Assembly (NCBI GenBank): GCA_035384965.1
Contig: DAOOJE010000002.1
Coordinates: forward strand, 124,001-188,000
Length of the DNA: 64,000 nucleotides
Direction of reading: 5' to 3'
DNA from: JAAYVZ01 sp035384965
GTDB lineage: Bacteria > Acidobacteriota > Thermoanaerobaculia > Thermoanaerobaculales > Thermoanaerobaculaceae
Positions 51,988 to 60,447 of this stretch are shown piece after piece. Positions within the stretch are counted from its first letter, which is position 1; every line of letters starts with the position of its first letter. Below the pieces are notes generated by a model. The model was not told where the DNA came from. It saw only the letters and a program-made list of their open reading frames with translations, and did no database searches. The position numbers and the translations under genes were made by a program.

Positions 51988-54212
51988 GCCTTCCTCCCGA
52001 CCCAGGTCAGAGCCGCCGCGGCAATGGCGGCGGCCGCCGAGAGCGCCGCGAGCGGCCACGGCACCGCCGCTCGCAGCTCGACGAGCGAGTCGCCGGCCGC
52101 GACCGGCACGCAGGTCCAGACCTCTGCGCACCGGAACGTCTGGGCCCGTTGCCCGTCGACCGTCGCCTGCCAGAGCGCCGGGCGGTGCTTGACCTGCACC
52201 AACAGCGAGCACGAGCCGCTGCCGTGCACCGCCACCGTGACACGTTCCGCATGGGCCTCGCGGATTTCGACGCGGCCCGGGCAAGGGGTCGCGTCTCCCC
52301 CCGCTCCTGCGGCCGGCGAGCGCAAGGCGGCGAAGGGGGCGCCGGCATCCCAGCTCCACACCCGGACGCCGCTTCCCTCGGAGGCCAGCCGCAGCCCGGA
52401 GCGATCGACGGCCACTGGCACGAGCGCAGGCCCGCCGGCCGCGAGCGCCAGCTCGAGCCCGGCACCGCCGGCCAGCCGAGGGAGTGCGAACCAGCGCCAG
52501 TCGTTGCTTTCGGCCGCGAGCGCCTGGTCCGGGACGAGTTCCGCTCCCCGCGAGCCGGAGCGCAGCGTCGGCGAGCCGGCGAGAGCAGCACCGGTCGGCA
52601 CACCGATGCGGCTGGTTCCGGAAGGCAGCTCGAGTGAACCGCGAAACGTTCCGTCACCGGCGGCGCGCAGCGGGACCTCGGCGACCTCGATACGCGAAAA
52701 CACCTCGCCCGAGACCACGCGCAGCGGCAGCGGCTCGAGCAGCGTGCCGACCCCCAGGGCGGCGATCCGGGGAGTCAGGGCGCGGGAGGCGGAGTGGACG
52801 CCGCCCGGTCCGGGGTCGACCAGGGCCGCGTACCGAGGCTCCCCTTCGAAGAACGCTCCACGGACGTCGGCTAGACCCGACGCCGCCCCGATGTCCGGAG
52901 GGAGGCAACCGAACAGCCCCAGCACACGCGGCTCGGCAACGCTGCCGGCGGCGGCCAACGGCGGCGGTAGCTCGCCATCCTCCGGGGTGGCGAACGGCAC
53001 TTGTCGCGCTGCAACGGGCAGCAGCGACCACAGCACCAGCGCTGCGGCCGGGGCGCCGACGAGGACGTGCCGCCCCGGCTCGAGGCCGCGCCCCACCCGT
53101 TCCAGCCCGAACGCGGCGAGCGTCGCCGCGGCCAGCGCGACAACCCCGAGCGGTCGCTGGGTGATGCCGACTCGCTCCAGCCAGGCCGCCGGCGCCCAAG
53201 CGAGCGCCAGCCCGACCACGAGCGCCCCGCCCCAGAGGCCGCGCTGCCGCAACGGCGCCGTGCCGAGCCCGAGGCCGGCCAGCACGATCGTCGCCAGCCC
53301 GAGGTAGCCGCGGCCGTCGGTGTCGCGCTGATCGCCGGCCGGCCCGGCCGGGTCGACGGGCGCCGGGGCGAGCGCCAGCGCCCGCAACCCCGGCAGCGGC
53401 GGTTCGACAGCAGCCGCACGCAGCGGGGCTGCTTCCTCGCGCCCGACCGCCGCGAGCCAGATGCGCGGGGCGAGGAACGCAGCGGCAACGAGCGCGCCGA
53501 GGATCGCCGCCGCAAGGCGGCGCGGCAGCCTGCCTGCCGGCTCGCCGAGAGTTGCCGCCGCCAGGGCAACAGCCGCGAACCCGACGGCGCTGGAGCCGGT
53601 TGCACCCACGAGCGCCAGGGCGCCGGCCCAGCACGCTGCGGAGCGGGCGATCGAGCCAGCACTCGGCAACACGAGAGCGATGATCAGCGGGCCCAGCGCC
53701 AGCGCCGACCCGTGCCAGTCGAGCCAGTGGCTGGCGACGGGCCCGGCCAGCGCGTACGCGAGCGCCCCGATCGCGGCCGGCCAGGGGCCGAGGCCCAGGC
53801 GGCGCAGCATCCAAGCGCACGACAGATACGCCACGGCGAGCTGCAGCGCCAGCAGGCCCGTCCAGGCCCTTCCCGCGCGGGCGAGCGCCACGGCCAGCAG
53901 CGGCAGCGGCGAGCCGGCTTCGCGGGGGGAGGCCAGCCACCCCGCCCGGCCTCCGCCGATCCACGGGTTCCAGACCGCAACCTCACCCATCCCGCGCTCC
54001 AGCAGCCGCAGGCGGGCGCCGAGCTCGGTCGCCGCTCGCACCTGCTCGGGCCGGGGGGCAGGGAAGGGCCCCCACTGCACGCGCCACGGGGCCTGGCCAC
54101 GGAGGCTGGCCTCCGGCGCCACGACCCGCCTGAGGACGAGCGCCGGGTACAGCATCCCGGCCAGCAGGATCAGCAGCACCAGCCAGATCGCCGCGGATGG
54201 ACGCGATCGCAC
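51984..54212 (-). CDS. Large YfhO-like membrane protein
   Basis: A 742-residue inner-membrane protein. Residues 1-450 contain about ten or eleven hydrophobic segments; the last 300 residues are mainly extracytoplasmic and beta-rich, with one final transmembrane helix (LAALSAAAAIAAAALTWVG). This plan is that of YfhO-family proteins, implicated in glycosylation of lipoteichoic acid or other surface polymers together with GT2 transferases. The GTG start at 54212 is chosen because CACAAT ends six bases before it; the longer reading from 54287 has no support. Confidence 0.75.
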   Translation of the reverse strand: MRSRPSAAIWLVLLILLAGMLYPALVLRRVVAPEASLRGQAPWRVQWGPFPAPRPEQVRAATELGARLRLLERGMGEVAVWNPWIGGGRAGWLASPREAGSPLPLLAVALARAGRAWTGLLALQLAVAYLSCAWMLRRLGLGPWPAAIGALAYALAGPVASHWLDWHGSALALGPLIIALVLPSAGSIARSAACWAGALALVGATGSSAVGFAAVALAAATLGEPAGRLPRRLAAAILGALVAAAFLAPRIWLAAVGREEAAPLRAAAVEPPLPGLRALALAPAPVDPAGPAGDQRDTDGRGYLGLATIVLAGLGLGTAPLRQRGLWGGALVVGLALAWAPAAWLERVGITQRPLGVVALAAATLAAFGLERVGRGLEPGRHVLVGAPAAALVLWSLLPVAARQVPFATPEDGELPPPLAAAGSVAEPRVLGLFGCLPPDIGAASGLADVRGAFFEGEPRYAALVDPGPGGVHSASRALTPRIAALGVGTLLEPLPLRVVSGEVFSRIEVAEVPLRAAGDGTFRGSLELPSGTSRIGVPTGAALAGSPTLRSGSRGAELVPDQALAAESNDWRWFALPRLAGGAGLELALAAGGPALVPVAVDRSGLRLASEGSGVRVWSWDAGAPFAALRSPAAGAGGDATPCPGRVEIREAHAERVTVAVHGSGSCSLLVQVKHRPALWQATVDGQRAQTFRCAEVWTCVPVAAGDSLVELRAAVPWPLAALSAAAAIAAAALTWVGRKA

Positions 54213-54218
54213 GGGCGC

Positions 54219-54224
54219 ATTGTG
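54219..54224 (-). promoter_or_regulatory. -10-like element of the YfhO-like gene
   Basis: CACAAT on the minus strand followed by six bases and the GTG at 54212. Confidence 0.4.
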
Positions 54225-54241
54225 ACATGGACGCCGCGCCG

Positions 54242-54394
54242 TCACCGGGGCGAGAACCGCCACCCGTCGGGGACGACTCCACGCCACCGGCGGAAACGGC
54301 AGACCGCCGGCTCCCCAGCGGCCTCGGTGGCGGCGTGGTGGGAAACACCGCCGGCGCCGCGCGGCAGCTCGAGCGCCTCGCGCCGGCCGTACAT
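54242..54394 (-). CDS. Possible short ORF (50 residues)
   Basis: Within the 370-base gap between the beta-barrel gene and the YfhO-like gene, the minus strand has a frame from ATG 54394 (MYGRREALELPRG) to a TGA at 54242, ending CRFRRWRGVVPDGWRFSPR. Third codon positions are almost all G or C, as in the real genes, and the frame stays open well upstream (LPAGRQEQAPVGEDGVLVET). No ribosome site is seen. It may be a small gene, a gene remnant, or chance. Confidence 0.3.
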   Translation of the reverse strand: MYGRREALELPRGAGGVSHHAATEAAGEPAVCRFRRWRGVVPDGWRFSPR

Positions 54395-54582
54395 GGTCTC
54401 GAACGAGAGCAAGGCTGCACCGGTCTCGACGAGTACCCCGTCCTCGCCGACGGGGGCTTGCTCCTGCCTACCTGCAGGGAGGTCTTCCCGATCGCGCGTC
54501 GGGTCGTCGCGCCTCGTTGCGGAAGGCCTGCTGAGGCCCGGGATCCAGGGCCACTTCCTGCCGCGCAGCGAGCCGTTCTCGC

Positions 54583-55557
54583 CTACAGCCGGGCGGTGAG
54601 ACGCAGCGTCAGGAACGGAGCGCTGTCGAGCTCGACGCGGTCGGCGTCGTCGTCCCATTTTCGGCCGAGGAACACCTGGCGGTCGAACGCCCAGCCGCCG
54701 GAAAGCTCGAGGAGGAACGCGCGCGGCGAGCCGTAGGCGAGGCCAGCCAGCAGGCGCCGGTCGAAGGCGAACAGGCGGTCCTCGCGTTCCTCTCGGCCAG
54801 CGAGCAGGAACCCGTGGTAGCGCGACTCGAGCCCGGCGAACACGCGCGTGGTCTTGGCGACCCGCACCGTGCCCCGGAGGTTGACCGACCGCACGGGAAA
54901 GAAGCTCGCCTGCAGGCCGAAGCGGTCGTTCGGGCGCCAGTCCACCCACAACGGCACGCCAAACAGCGCCGTGAGCTTCTGGCTCGGCCGGTAGAGGTAC
55001 GCCGCGCTGGGCAGCGGCACGTTGCGCAAGAACTCGCGCGTGTTCGAGTACGTGGCAACAAACAGCCAGGCGTTGGTCTCGCCGCTCGGGATCATGTAGT
55101 ACGCGTTGGCGCGCACCTCGAGCTCGCGGGCCGAGTCGAACGGCTCGTCGGACGCCGAGCCGACCGCGACGTTGCCACCCCAGCCGCGCCGCTCGCCCAG
55201 GCTCCGCCGGTAGACCGCACCGGCGCTGATGTCCCACAAGTCCGGCGGAAGCCGCCGGTCCGACTCGGCGAGTCGCGCGTCGCCCGTGAAGCCGAGCCGC
55301 ATGACGCGCGCCGTGCCGGCCCACGCGGAGCGCTCGTCGTGGCCCAGCGGGACCCGCAAGGAGAGCAGCTCCTCGTTCTCGCGCACTTCCTCGCCGGCGT
55401 CGCCCGACTCCCCGAGCAAGGCGCCGCGCAGCTCGAGGCGCGGCTCGAACCCGCCCCGCATCGGCGCCAGCAGCTCGGCGAGCTCCGCCTGCGCCGCGGC
55501 CATCCCCGGCCACCCGACCGCCACCGCCATCGCGACCATCGCGAGCTTGCGCGCCAC
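54583..55557 (-). CDS. Exported beta-barrel-like outer-membrane protein
   Basis: A 324-residue protein with a signal peptide (LAMVAMAVAVGWPGMAAAQA). The rest is made of short alternating strands with aromatic ends (DLWDISAGAVYRRSL, NAWLFVATYSNTREF, FGLQASFFPVRSVNLRG, FLTLRLTARL), typical of outer-membrane barrels of the DUF6268 kind, which report on unknown functions. The GTG start at 55557 follows GGGAGGCAGG. It is 167 bases downstream of the giant lipoprotein gene on the same strand. Confidence 0.6.
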   Translation of the reverse strand: MARKLAMVAMAVAVGWPGMAAAQAELAELLAPMRGGFEPRLELRGALLGESGDAGEEVRENEELLSLRVPLGHDERSAWAGTARVMRLGFTGDARLAESDRRLPPDLWDISAGAVYRRSLGERRGWGGNVAVGSASDEPFDSARELEVRANAYYMIPSGETNAWLFVATYSNTREFLRNVPLPSAAYLYRPSQKLTALFGVPLWVDWRPNDRFGLQASFFPVRSVNLRGTVRVAKTTRVFAGLESRYHGFLLAGREEREDRLFAFDRRLLAGLAYGSPRAFLLELSGGWAFDRQVFLGRKWDDDADRVELDSAPFLTLRLTARL

Positions 55558-55724
55558 CCCTGCCTCCCTGCGGCCGGCGGGTGCCGGCCGTCGCCTGGAC
55601 CCAACACTCGGTGGCCGTCGTCCTCTTCCAGCCGGCACGCTTCAGGCAGTGCCTGCGGCAAGAGGGAATCCTGCCGCGCTGCCCCCGTTCAGCCAGCGAC
55701 GGGTCTGCCAGCGCCGGAAAGGTG

Positions 55725-58700
55725 TCAGCTTCCGCCGGCGCGGCCGAGGTGGCGGCGGGGGACGTGAACCTTTGGCAGGGTGTCGAGGACGACGGCGGCG
55801 GAGGCGGGCTGGAGCGTGACCTGGGAGACCTGGCGGTAGGTCACGCGAGCGGTGGTCTCACCGTTCGGGGTCACCTCGCCGCCGCCCGAGAACTCGGCGA
55901 GGTAGCGCGGGGAGGGGAACGTCACGGTGCGGACCTGGCCGCCGTCCCAGGAAGGCGCCGGGTTGACCCACACCGAGCCGTTGTCGAAGGCCCGGGTGTA
56001 CACGCCGGGAACGCTACTCCGCAGGGCCTCGATGCTGGCCGCCGGCGGGGCGAGCGGGGCGCCGATCGGGACGTCGTACTCGGGCCACCAGTCGGGGGCG
56101 TCGGAGGTCTCGAAGTTGAGGTAGGTGCGGCTGCCCTTGACGAGCAGGTAGCTGCCGAGGGTGAAGAGCCGCTCCTGGGCGCCGTCGACGTACGTCTGCG
56201 CGAGGAGCGTCTTGCCGGCGCGGGTGAAACCGAGCACGCGGTCGAGCTGCAGCCCCCAGTCGTCGGCTGCGTACGGGCTCGCGTTGCCGTCCATCGCGAA
56301 CCCCTCGACCATGAGGCCGTCGGCGGCGGAATAGTCGGTGGTCTCGCGCGAAGTGTTCCAGGCCCCGACGTTGGGCACGATCCACGCCTGGCCGGCGAGC
56401 TGCCCCTTCAACCAGGCGAGCCAGGCCGCGATGCGCTGCGCCCACGTGGTCTCGAACGCCTCGTCCACGGCCGGCAGCACCGGCCGGTAGTGGTCGTGCC
56501 CGAGGTAGTTGGGCACCGAGAGGCTGTCCATGAAGAGGCCGTCGGCGTCGTTGGCGGCGAGCTGGCGGAGGATTTCGCCGCGCCAAAAGGCCTGGAAGCC
56601 GGGGTCGTGGACAGCTGCGAGGTACCACCCCCAGTCGCAGTTGTAAACACGTTGGCCGCCGGTCTCGGGGTGGTGGGCGAGCCAGCTCTCGACGACCACG
56701 CTGTCGCCCGGCCATTCCCGGACCCAGGCGTTGCCCTCGATGATGCCGAGCCAGTCGCCGGTGGGCTGGCACGACGCGTCGGCGGCGCGGTAGCCGAGGG
56801 CGTGGCCGAGCCGGTAGTGGAGGATGAGAAAGGAAGGGTCGAGCGCGCGCAGCGCGTCGGCGTCGGAGCGCAGCATCTTCTGGGTACCGTCGTAGTGGGT
56901 CACGCAGAAGCGCAGCAGCGCGGGGCTCATGTTGGGCGGGAGCTGGTCGTTGAAGACGTGCACGCCGCGCGTGGTGTCGCGCCACGGCCGCGGCCGCGTG
57001 CCGGCGGCGGTGACGGTCACGGTGGCGTTTGCCGAGCCCTGGGCGCCGCGGTCGTCGGTCACGGTGAGGGTCACGGTGAAGACGCCGGGGGAGGTGTAGG
57101 TGTGGTTTGTCTGTACGCCGCTGCCCGTGGAGCCGTCGCCGAAGCTCCAGACATGGGCGCTGATCGTGCCGTCGGGGTCCGAAGACGCCGCGCCGTTGCA
57201 GATCACGGTCAGCGGCGCGGTGCCGCTTGCGGGGGTGACGGCCAGGCGCGCGACCGGCGGTTGATTGGCAGGCGGTCCGCCCGACGGCCGCAGGCGCAGG
57301 CGGTTGCCGGTGCCGGTGACGGCAAACGAGGGCACGGTCACGAGACCCGCCGCGTCGGCCGTCACGTGACCGGAGGCGACGAGGCCGTCGTCCGAAACCC
57401 GGCGGTTTTCCCACGCGTAATCGCCGCCGGCCACGATCCGGAAGGTCTGCAGTCGGCGCGGGGTGACGTCGACCGTGCGGGGCTGGCCGTCGACAGTGCG
57501 CAACGAGATTCCCCACAGCGAGGCCGTGTCGACCGGTGCGCCGTCCCAGGCGTTCCAGCTCGCCGACCACTCCACGAACTGGTTAAAGCCGCCCTCGGCG
57601 CCCTCGTCGGGAGGAGGCAAGGGCAAGTTGCCGGAAGCACGCGAGAGCCCGGGCACGGACTCGTTGCGCACCGCGGCGAGGCCGGCGAACGGCGCCGTGG
57701 AGGCGTCCGGGGAGAGGGTCGGCGGCAGCCCGGCGAAGCCGAGCCACGTGTGGTCGGCGTTGGCGTGCCAGCCGCCCCAGCACCGGCGGCCGGCCTCGGC
57801 CTGGGCGGGAAACGGCCGCCCCTGCGTGGTCCAGCCAATGACCTGGTCCTGGCGGCCGTGGCCGACGCCGATCGGCACCGTTTCGTCAGCGGTGCGGGAG
57901 GCGATGTTGGCCTGGTGGTTCTGCCAGTCCCACACGCCCACGCCGTTGTAGCGGGTCAGGTGCGCGGCCCAGTTCCCCGGTCCCCCCAGACTCACCGGCA
58001 GGTTGAGCGTACGGGAGCCCCACTTCCAGGCCACGTCTTCGCGCCAGTCGGCGTCGCCTCCATCGCCCGAGGTGCGGTAGTCGGTCATCGGCTCGGAGGC
58101 GTAGGCGGCGGCGAAGACGTTGGGGTAGCGGAGCGCCAGTGCCAGCGTCCCGCTGCCGCCCATCGAGTGGCCGTAGACGTAAATCCGGTTCGCGTCCGCG
58201 CGCGGCCCGAGGACGGGGTGCCGCAGCAGGTCGTACACCGAGCGCAGGAGCCGCTGCTCGGTGTAATTGACGACCGTGTCGCCGGCGGCCGGCTCCTCGC
58301 CGGTGCGGAAGTCGTGCGAGCGCGCGAAGCCGAAGTACCACGTCTCGGACACGTCGATTGGGCGGATTTCGAAGGCACAGTAGTACTCCGAGGGGCCGAG
58401 CTGGGGCGGGTAAGTGTTGCCGTTCCAGCCGTGGAGATAAAGCACGACCGGCACCCTGGCCGGTACGGTTCCCCCGCAGTTGGCGGCCGAGGGCTCGCCG
58501 ACCGAGTAGGTAAGGGCGTATTGCAGAGCATGGGCCACTGCCGGGTCGGCCTCGGACAGGCCGAAAAAGCCGTTGCGAGGGTGAGGCGCGTAGAAGGTCG
58601 GGTTGAAGGTGTGGAGATCGTAGTACTGCACGAAGATGTGCCCGCCCTCGTTCCCGGGCACCGACGCCTCCACCGGCAGGGGGTCGGCGACCGACTCGGC

Positions 58701-59237
58701 GACCGGCCCCGCCGTGTTCCCAGCGCCGAACGACGAGATGTTTTCCACGCCTCCCGGACTCACCGTGGTCACGGCGTAGTACCCCTGCCCCGACGAGGCT
58801 CCCCCCAGGTCGGAGGTGGCCAGCGTCCAAACGAGCAGGCCCGTCCCCGCGGCGAGCTGGGGCTGGTTGTCGGCAATCACGAAGCGTTCGAGGTAGCGGG
58901 CGTGCCAGGTGCCGTTGTCGTCCCAGCGGTCAGCAAGAAAGCGGCCCGAGCCTTCCCAGACCTCGAGCAGCCTCCTTGCCGAGGCGAGGTTTGCCGATGT
59001 GATCGGCTCGCTGTGTCGATACACCCGGTAGCGCTCGCCCGCCAGGTCGGAGCGCTCGGTCCATGTGACGAACGTCTGCCCCGACCGGTGCACGACACCG
59101 AGCTCGCTCGGCTGGGGCGGCAGTTGCGCCGCCGACCAGCCGGCGCACCCTCCCAGGAGCCATCCGGTCGCGGCCAGGCAGGGCAGCACGCGAAGGCGGA
59201 CGCTCGTCGAAACGCTGGCCAGCTTCAGGTGTGTCAT
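55725..59237 (-). CDS. Giant lipoprotein: esterase - PKD - glycosidase-like fusion
   Basis: An 1170-residue protein. An N-terminal lipoprotein signal (GWLLGGCAG) is followed by a fibronectin-type region (about 40-160). An alpha/beta-hydrolase domain (about 200-510) comes next, with nucleophile S358 in YVYGHSMGGSG, HGRQDQVIGW as the acid region and NADHTWLGF as the histidine region. A PKD domain follows (about 690-780, FGDGSTGSGVQTNHTYTSPG). The C-terminal half looks like a TIM-barrel glycosidase of the GHL15 kind (VYNCDWGWYLAAVHDP, DGLFMDSLSVPNYLGHDHY and GLMVEGFAMDGN give possible acids). It is probably anchored at the cell surface for breaking down esterified polysaccharide. TAAAAT ends five bases before the ATG. 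Confidence 0.75.
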   Translation of the reverse strand: MTHLKLASVSTSVRLRVLPCLAATGWLLGGCAGWSAAQLPPQPSELGVVHRSGQTFVTWTERSDLAGERYRVYRHSEPITSANLASARRLLEVWEGSGRFLADRWDDNGTWHARYLERFVIADNQPQLAAGTGLLVWTLATSDLGGASSGQGYYAVTTVSPGGVENISSFGAGNTAGPVAESVADPLPVEASVPGNEGGHIFVQYYDLHTFNPTFYAPHPRNGFFGLSEADPAVAHALQYALTYSVGEPSAANCGGTVPARVPVVLYLHGWNGNTYPPQLGPSEYYCAFEIRPIDVSETWYFGFARSHDFRTGEEPAAGDTVVNYTEQRLLRSVYDLLRHPVLGPRADANRIYVYGHSMGGSGTLALALRYPNVFAAAYASEPMTDYRTSGDGGDADWREDVAWKWGSRTLNLPVSLGGPGNWAAHLTRYNGVGVWDWQNHQANIASRTADETVPIGVGHGRQDQVIGWTTQGRPFPAQAEAGRRCWGGWHANADHTWLGFAGLPPTLSPDASTAPFAGLAAVRNESVPGLSRASGNLPLPPPDEGAEGGFNQFVEWSASWNAWDGAPVDTASLWGISLRTVDGQPRTVDVTPRRLQTFRIVAGGDYAWENRRVSDDGLVASGHVTADAAGLVTVPSFAVTGTGNRLRLRPSGGPPANQPPVARLAVTPASGTAPLTVICNGAASSDPDGTISAHVWSFGDGSTGSGVQTNHTYTSPGVFTVTLTVTDDRGAQGSANATVTVTAAGTRPRPWRDTTRGVHVFNDQLPPNMSPALLRFCVTHYDGTQKMLRSDADALRALDPSFLILHYRLGHALGYRAADASCQPTGDWLGIIEGNAWVREWPGDSVVVESWLAHHPETGGQRVYNCDWGWYLAAVHDPGFQAFWRGEILRQLAANDADGLFMDSLSVPNYLGHDHYRPVLPAVDEAFETTWAQRIAAWLAWLKGQLAGQAWIVPNVGAWNTSRETTDYSAADGLMVEGFAMDGNASPYAADDWGLQLDRVLGFTRAGKTLLAQTYVDGAQERLFTLGSYLLVKGSRTYLNFETSDAPDWWPEYDVPIGAPLAPPAASIEALRSSVPGVYTRAFDNGSVWVNPAPSWDGGQVRTVTFPSPRYLAEFSGGGEVTPNGETTARVTYRQVSQVTLQPASAAVVLDTLPKVHVPRRHLGRAGGS

Positions 59238-59242
59238 GTCCC

Positions 59243-59248
59243 ATTTTA
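59243..59248 (-). promoter_or_regulatory. -10 element of the giant lipoprotein gene, leaderless type
   Basis: TAAAAT on the minus strand, five bases (GGGAC), then ATG at 59237. It is divergent from a TACTAT box (59353-59358) that probably serves the DsbA-like gene. Confidence 0.5.
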
Positions 59249-59388
59249 CGTCCCTCGCCGAGGTGCCGGGCTGCCCGTTGAAGTTCCCTGCTGCAAGTGC
59301 CCGGGCGGTGGCCAGCGGTCGTGTCCTGCCCGTGCGGGGGTCGGCGGAGTGCTACTATCCCGGCAGTGGCGATGGAAGGGGTCCAACC

Positions 59389-60441
59389 ATGAAGCGAGGC
59401 GCGATGCTCACGCTGGTCATTTTGCTGGTCGCGGGTGCGGCCGGCTCCCAGACGGTGCTCCCGGCAGCCAACGTGTCGGCGGCCGCGATCCAGGAGCCGG
59501 CGGTCGCCTTGTTCGCCGGGCAGGCGATCACCGCCTCGCAGCTCGAGGCCGAGGCGTCCTCCCGCCTGCTCAAAGTGCGGAACGAGGAGTACAGGATCAA
59601 GGCCGAGCTGGCGCGCGACCTCGCGTTCGAGAGGCTGCAGGACGCCGCGGCGCGCGAGCTCGGCATCGACCGCGACGAGCTGTACCGGCGCAAGGTGACC
59701 GCGGCGGCGGGCGAGCCTGGCAAGGAGGAGGTCGAGGATCTCCTCAAGCGCTACCGGGCCCAGCTCCCGCCCGACGAGGCGGCGGCCCGGGCGCAGGTCG
59801 TGCAGTACCTGCAGGAGCAGCGCACCCGGGTGCGGGAGCAGGAGTGGCGACGCGAGCTGCTCGGTCGCGCCGGGTTCCGGCTCCTCATCGAGCCGCCCCG
59901 CGCCAAGGTGCCCATCTCGCCCGACGATCCGGCGCGAGGGCCGGCCGAGGCGCCGATCGCGCTGGTCGAGTTCTCCGACTTCCAGTGCCCGTTCTGCAGC
60001 CGCGTGCAGACCTCGATACAGCGTCTGCAGCAGATGTATGGCGACAAGCTGCGGGTGGTGTTCAAGCAGTTCCCCCTCGCGATGCACCAGCACGCGCGGT
60101 TCGCCGCCGAGGCCGCGCTGTGTGCCGGCCAGCAGGGCAAGTTCTGGCAGATGCACGACTGGCTGTTCGCCAACCAGCAGAAGATCGCGCCCGAGTCGAT
60201 CCGCTCCGCGGCGCCCGAGCTCGCGCTGGACGCCGCCGCGTTCGGTGCCTGCCTCGACCAGAAGACGTTCGCCGCCAGGGTCGATGACGACGTAAGGCTG
60301 GGCGAGAGCATCGGCGTCACGGGGACACCGGCGTTTCTCGTCAACGGCCGCTTTCTTGAGGGCGCGCAGCCGTTCGAGTCGTTCCAGGAGGTGATCGACG
60401 ACGAGCTGGCCCGCCGAAGGCCGGCCGAGGCTGCGAGGTAG
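59389..60441 (+). CDS. Exported DsbA-like thioredoxin-fold protein with SurA-like N-terminus
   Basis: A 350-residue periplasmic protein. It has a signal peptide (LTLVILLVAGAAGSQ), then a helical region (about 35-165, VALFAGQAITASQLEAEASS) that resembles the N-terminal chaperone part of SurA/PrsA-type isomerases. A thioredoxin-like DsbA/DsbG domain (about 180-345) has redox motif CPFC in FSDFQCPFCSRVQT and cis-proline loop GVTGTPAFLVNG. It is probably a thiol-disulfide oxidoreductase for secreted proteins. GGAAGGGG precedes the ATG. The next gene follows after six bases. Confidence 0.88.
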   Translation: MKRGAMLTLVILLVAGAAGSQTVLPAANVSAAAIQEPAVALFAGQAITASQLEAEASSRLLKVRNEEYRIKAELARDLAFERLQDAAARELGIDRDELYRRKVTAAAGEPGKEEVEDLLKRYRAQLPPDEAAARAQVVQYLQEQRTRVREQEWRRELLGRAGFRLLIEPPRAKVPISPDDPARGPAEAPIALVEFSDFQCPFCSRVQTSIQRLQQMYGDKLRVVFKQFPLAMHQHARFAAEAALCAGQQGKFWQMHDWLFANQQKIAPESIRSAAPELALDAAAFGACLDQKTFAARVDDDVRLGESIGVTGTPAFLVNGRFLEGAQPFESFQEVIDDELARRRPAEAAR

Positions 60442-60447
60442 CTGGCC

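Noticed and set aside
55581..60287. A 1568-codon open frame on the plus strand
   Set aside because: It runs antisense through the giant lipoprotein gene and across the DsbA-like gene in another frame. Long antisense frames are expected in GC-rich genes because stop codons are rare there; it has no domain or ribosome site.
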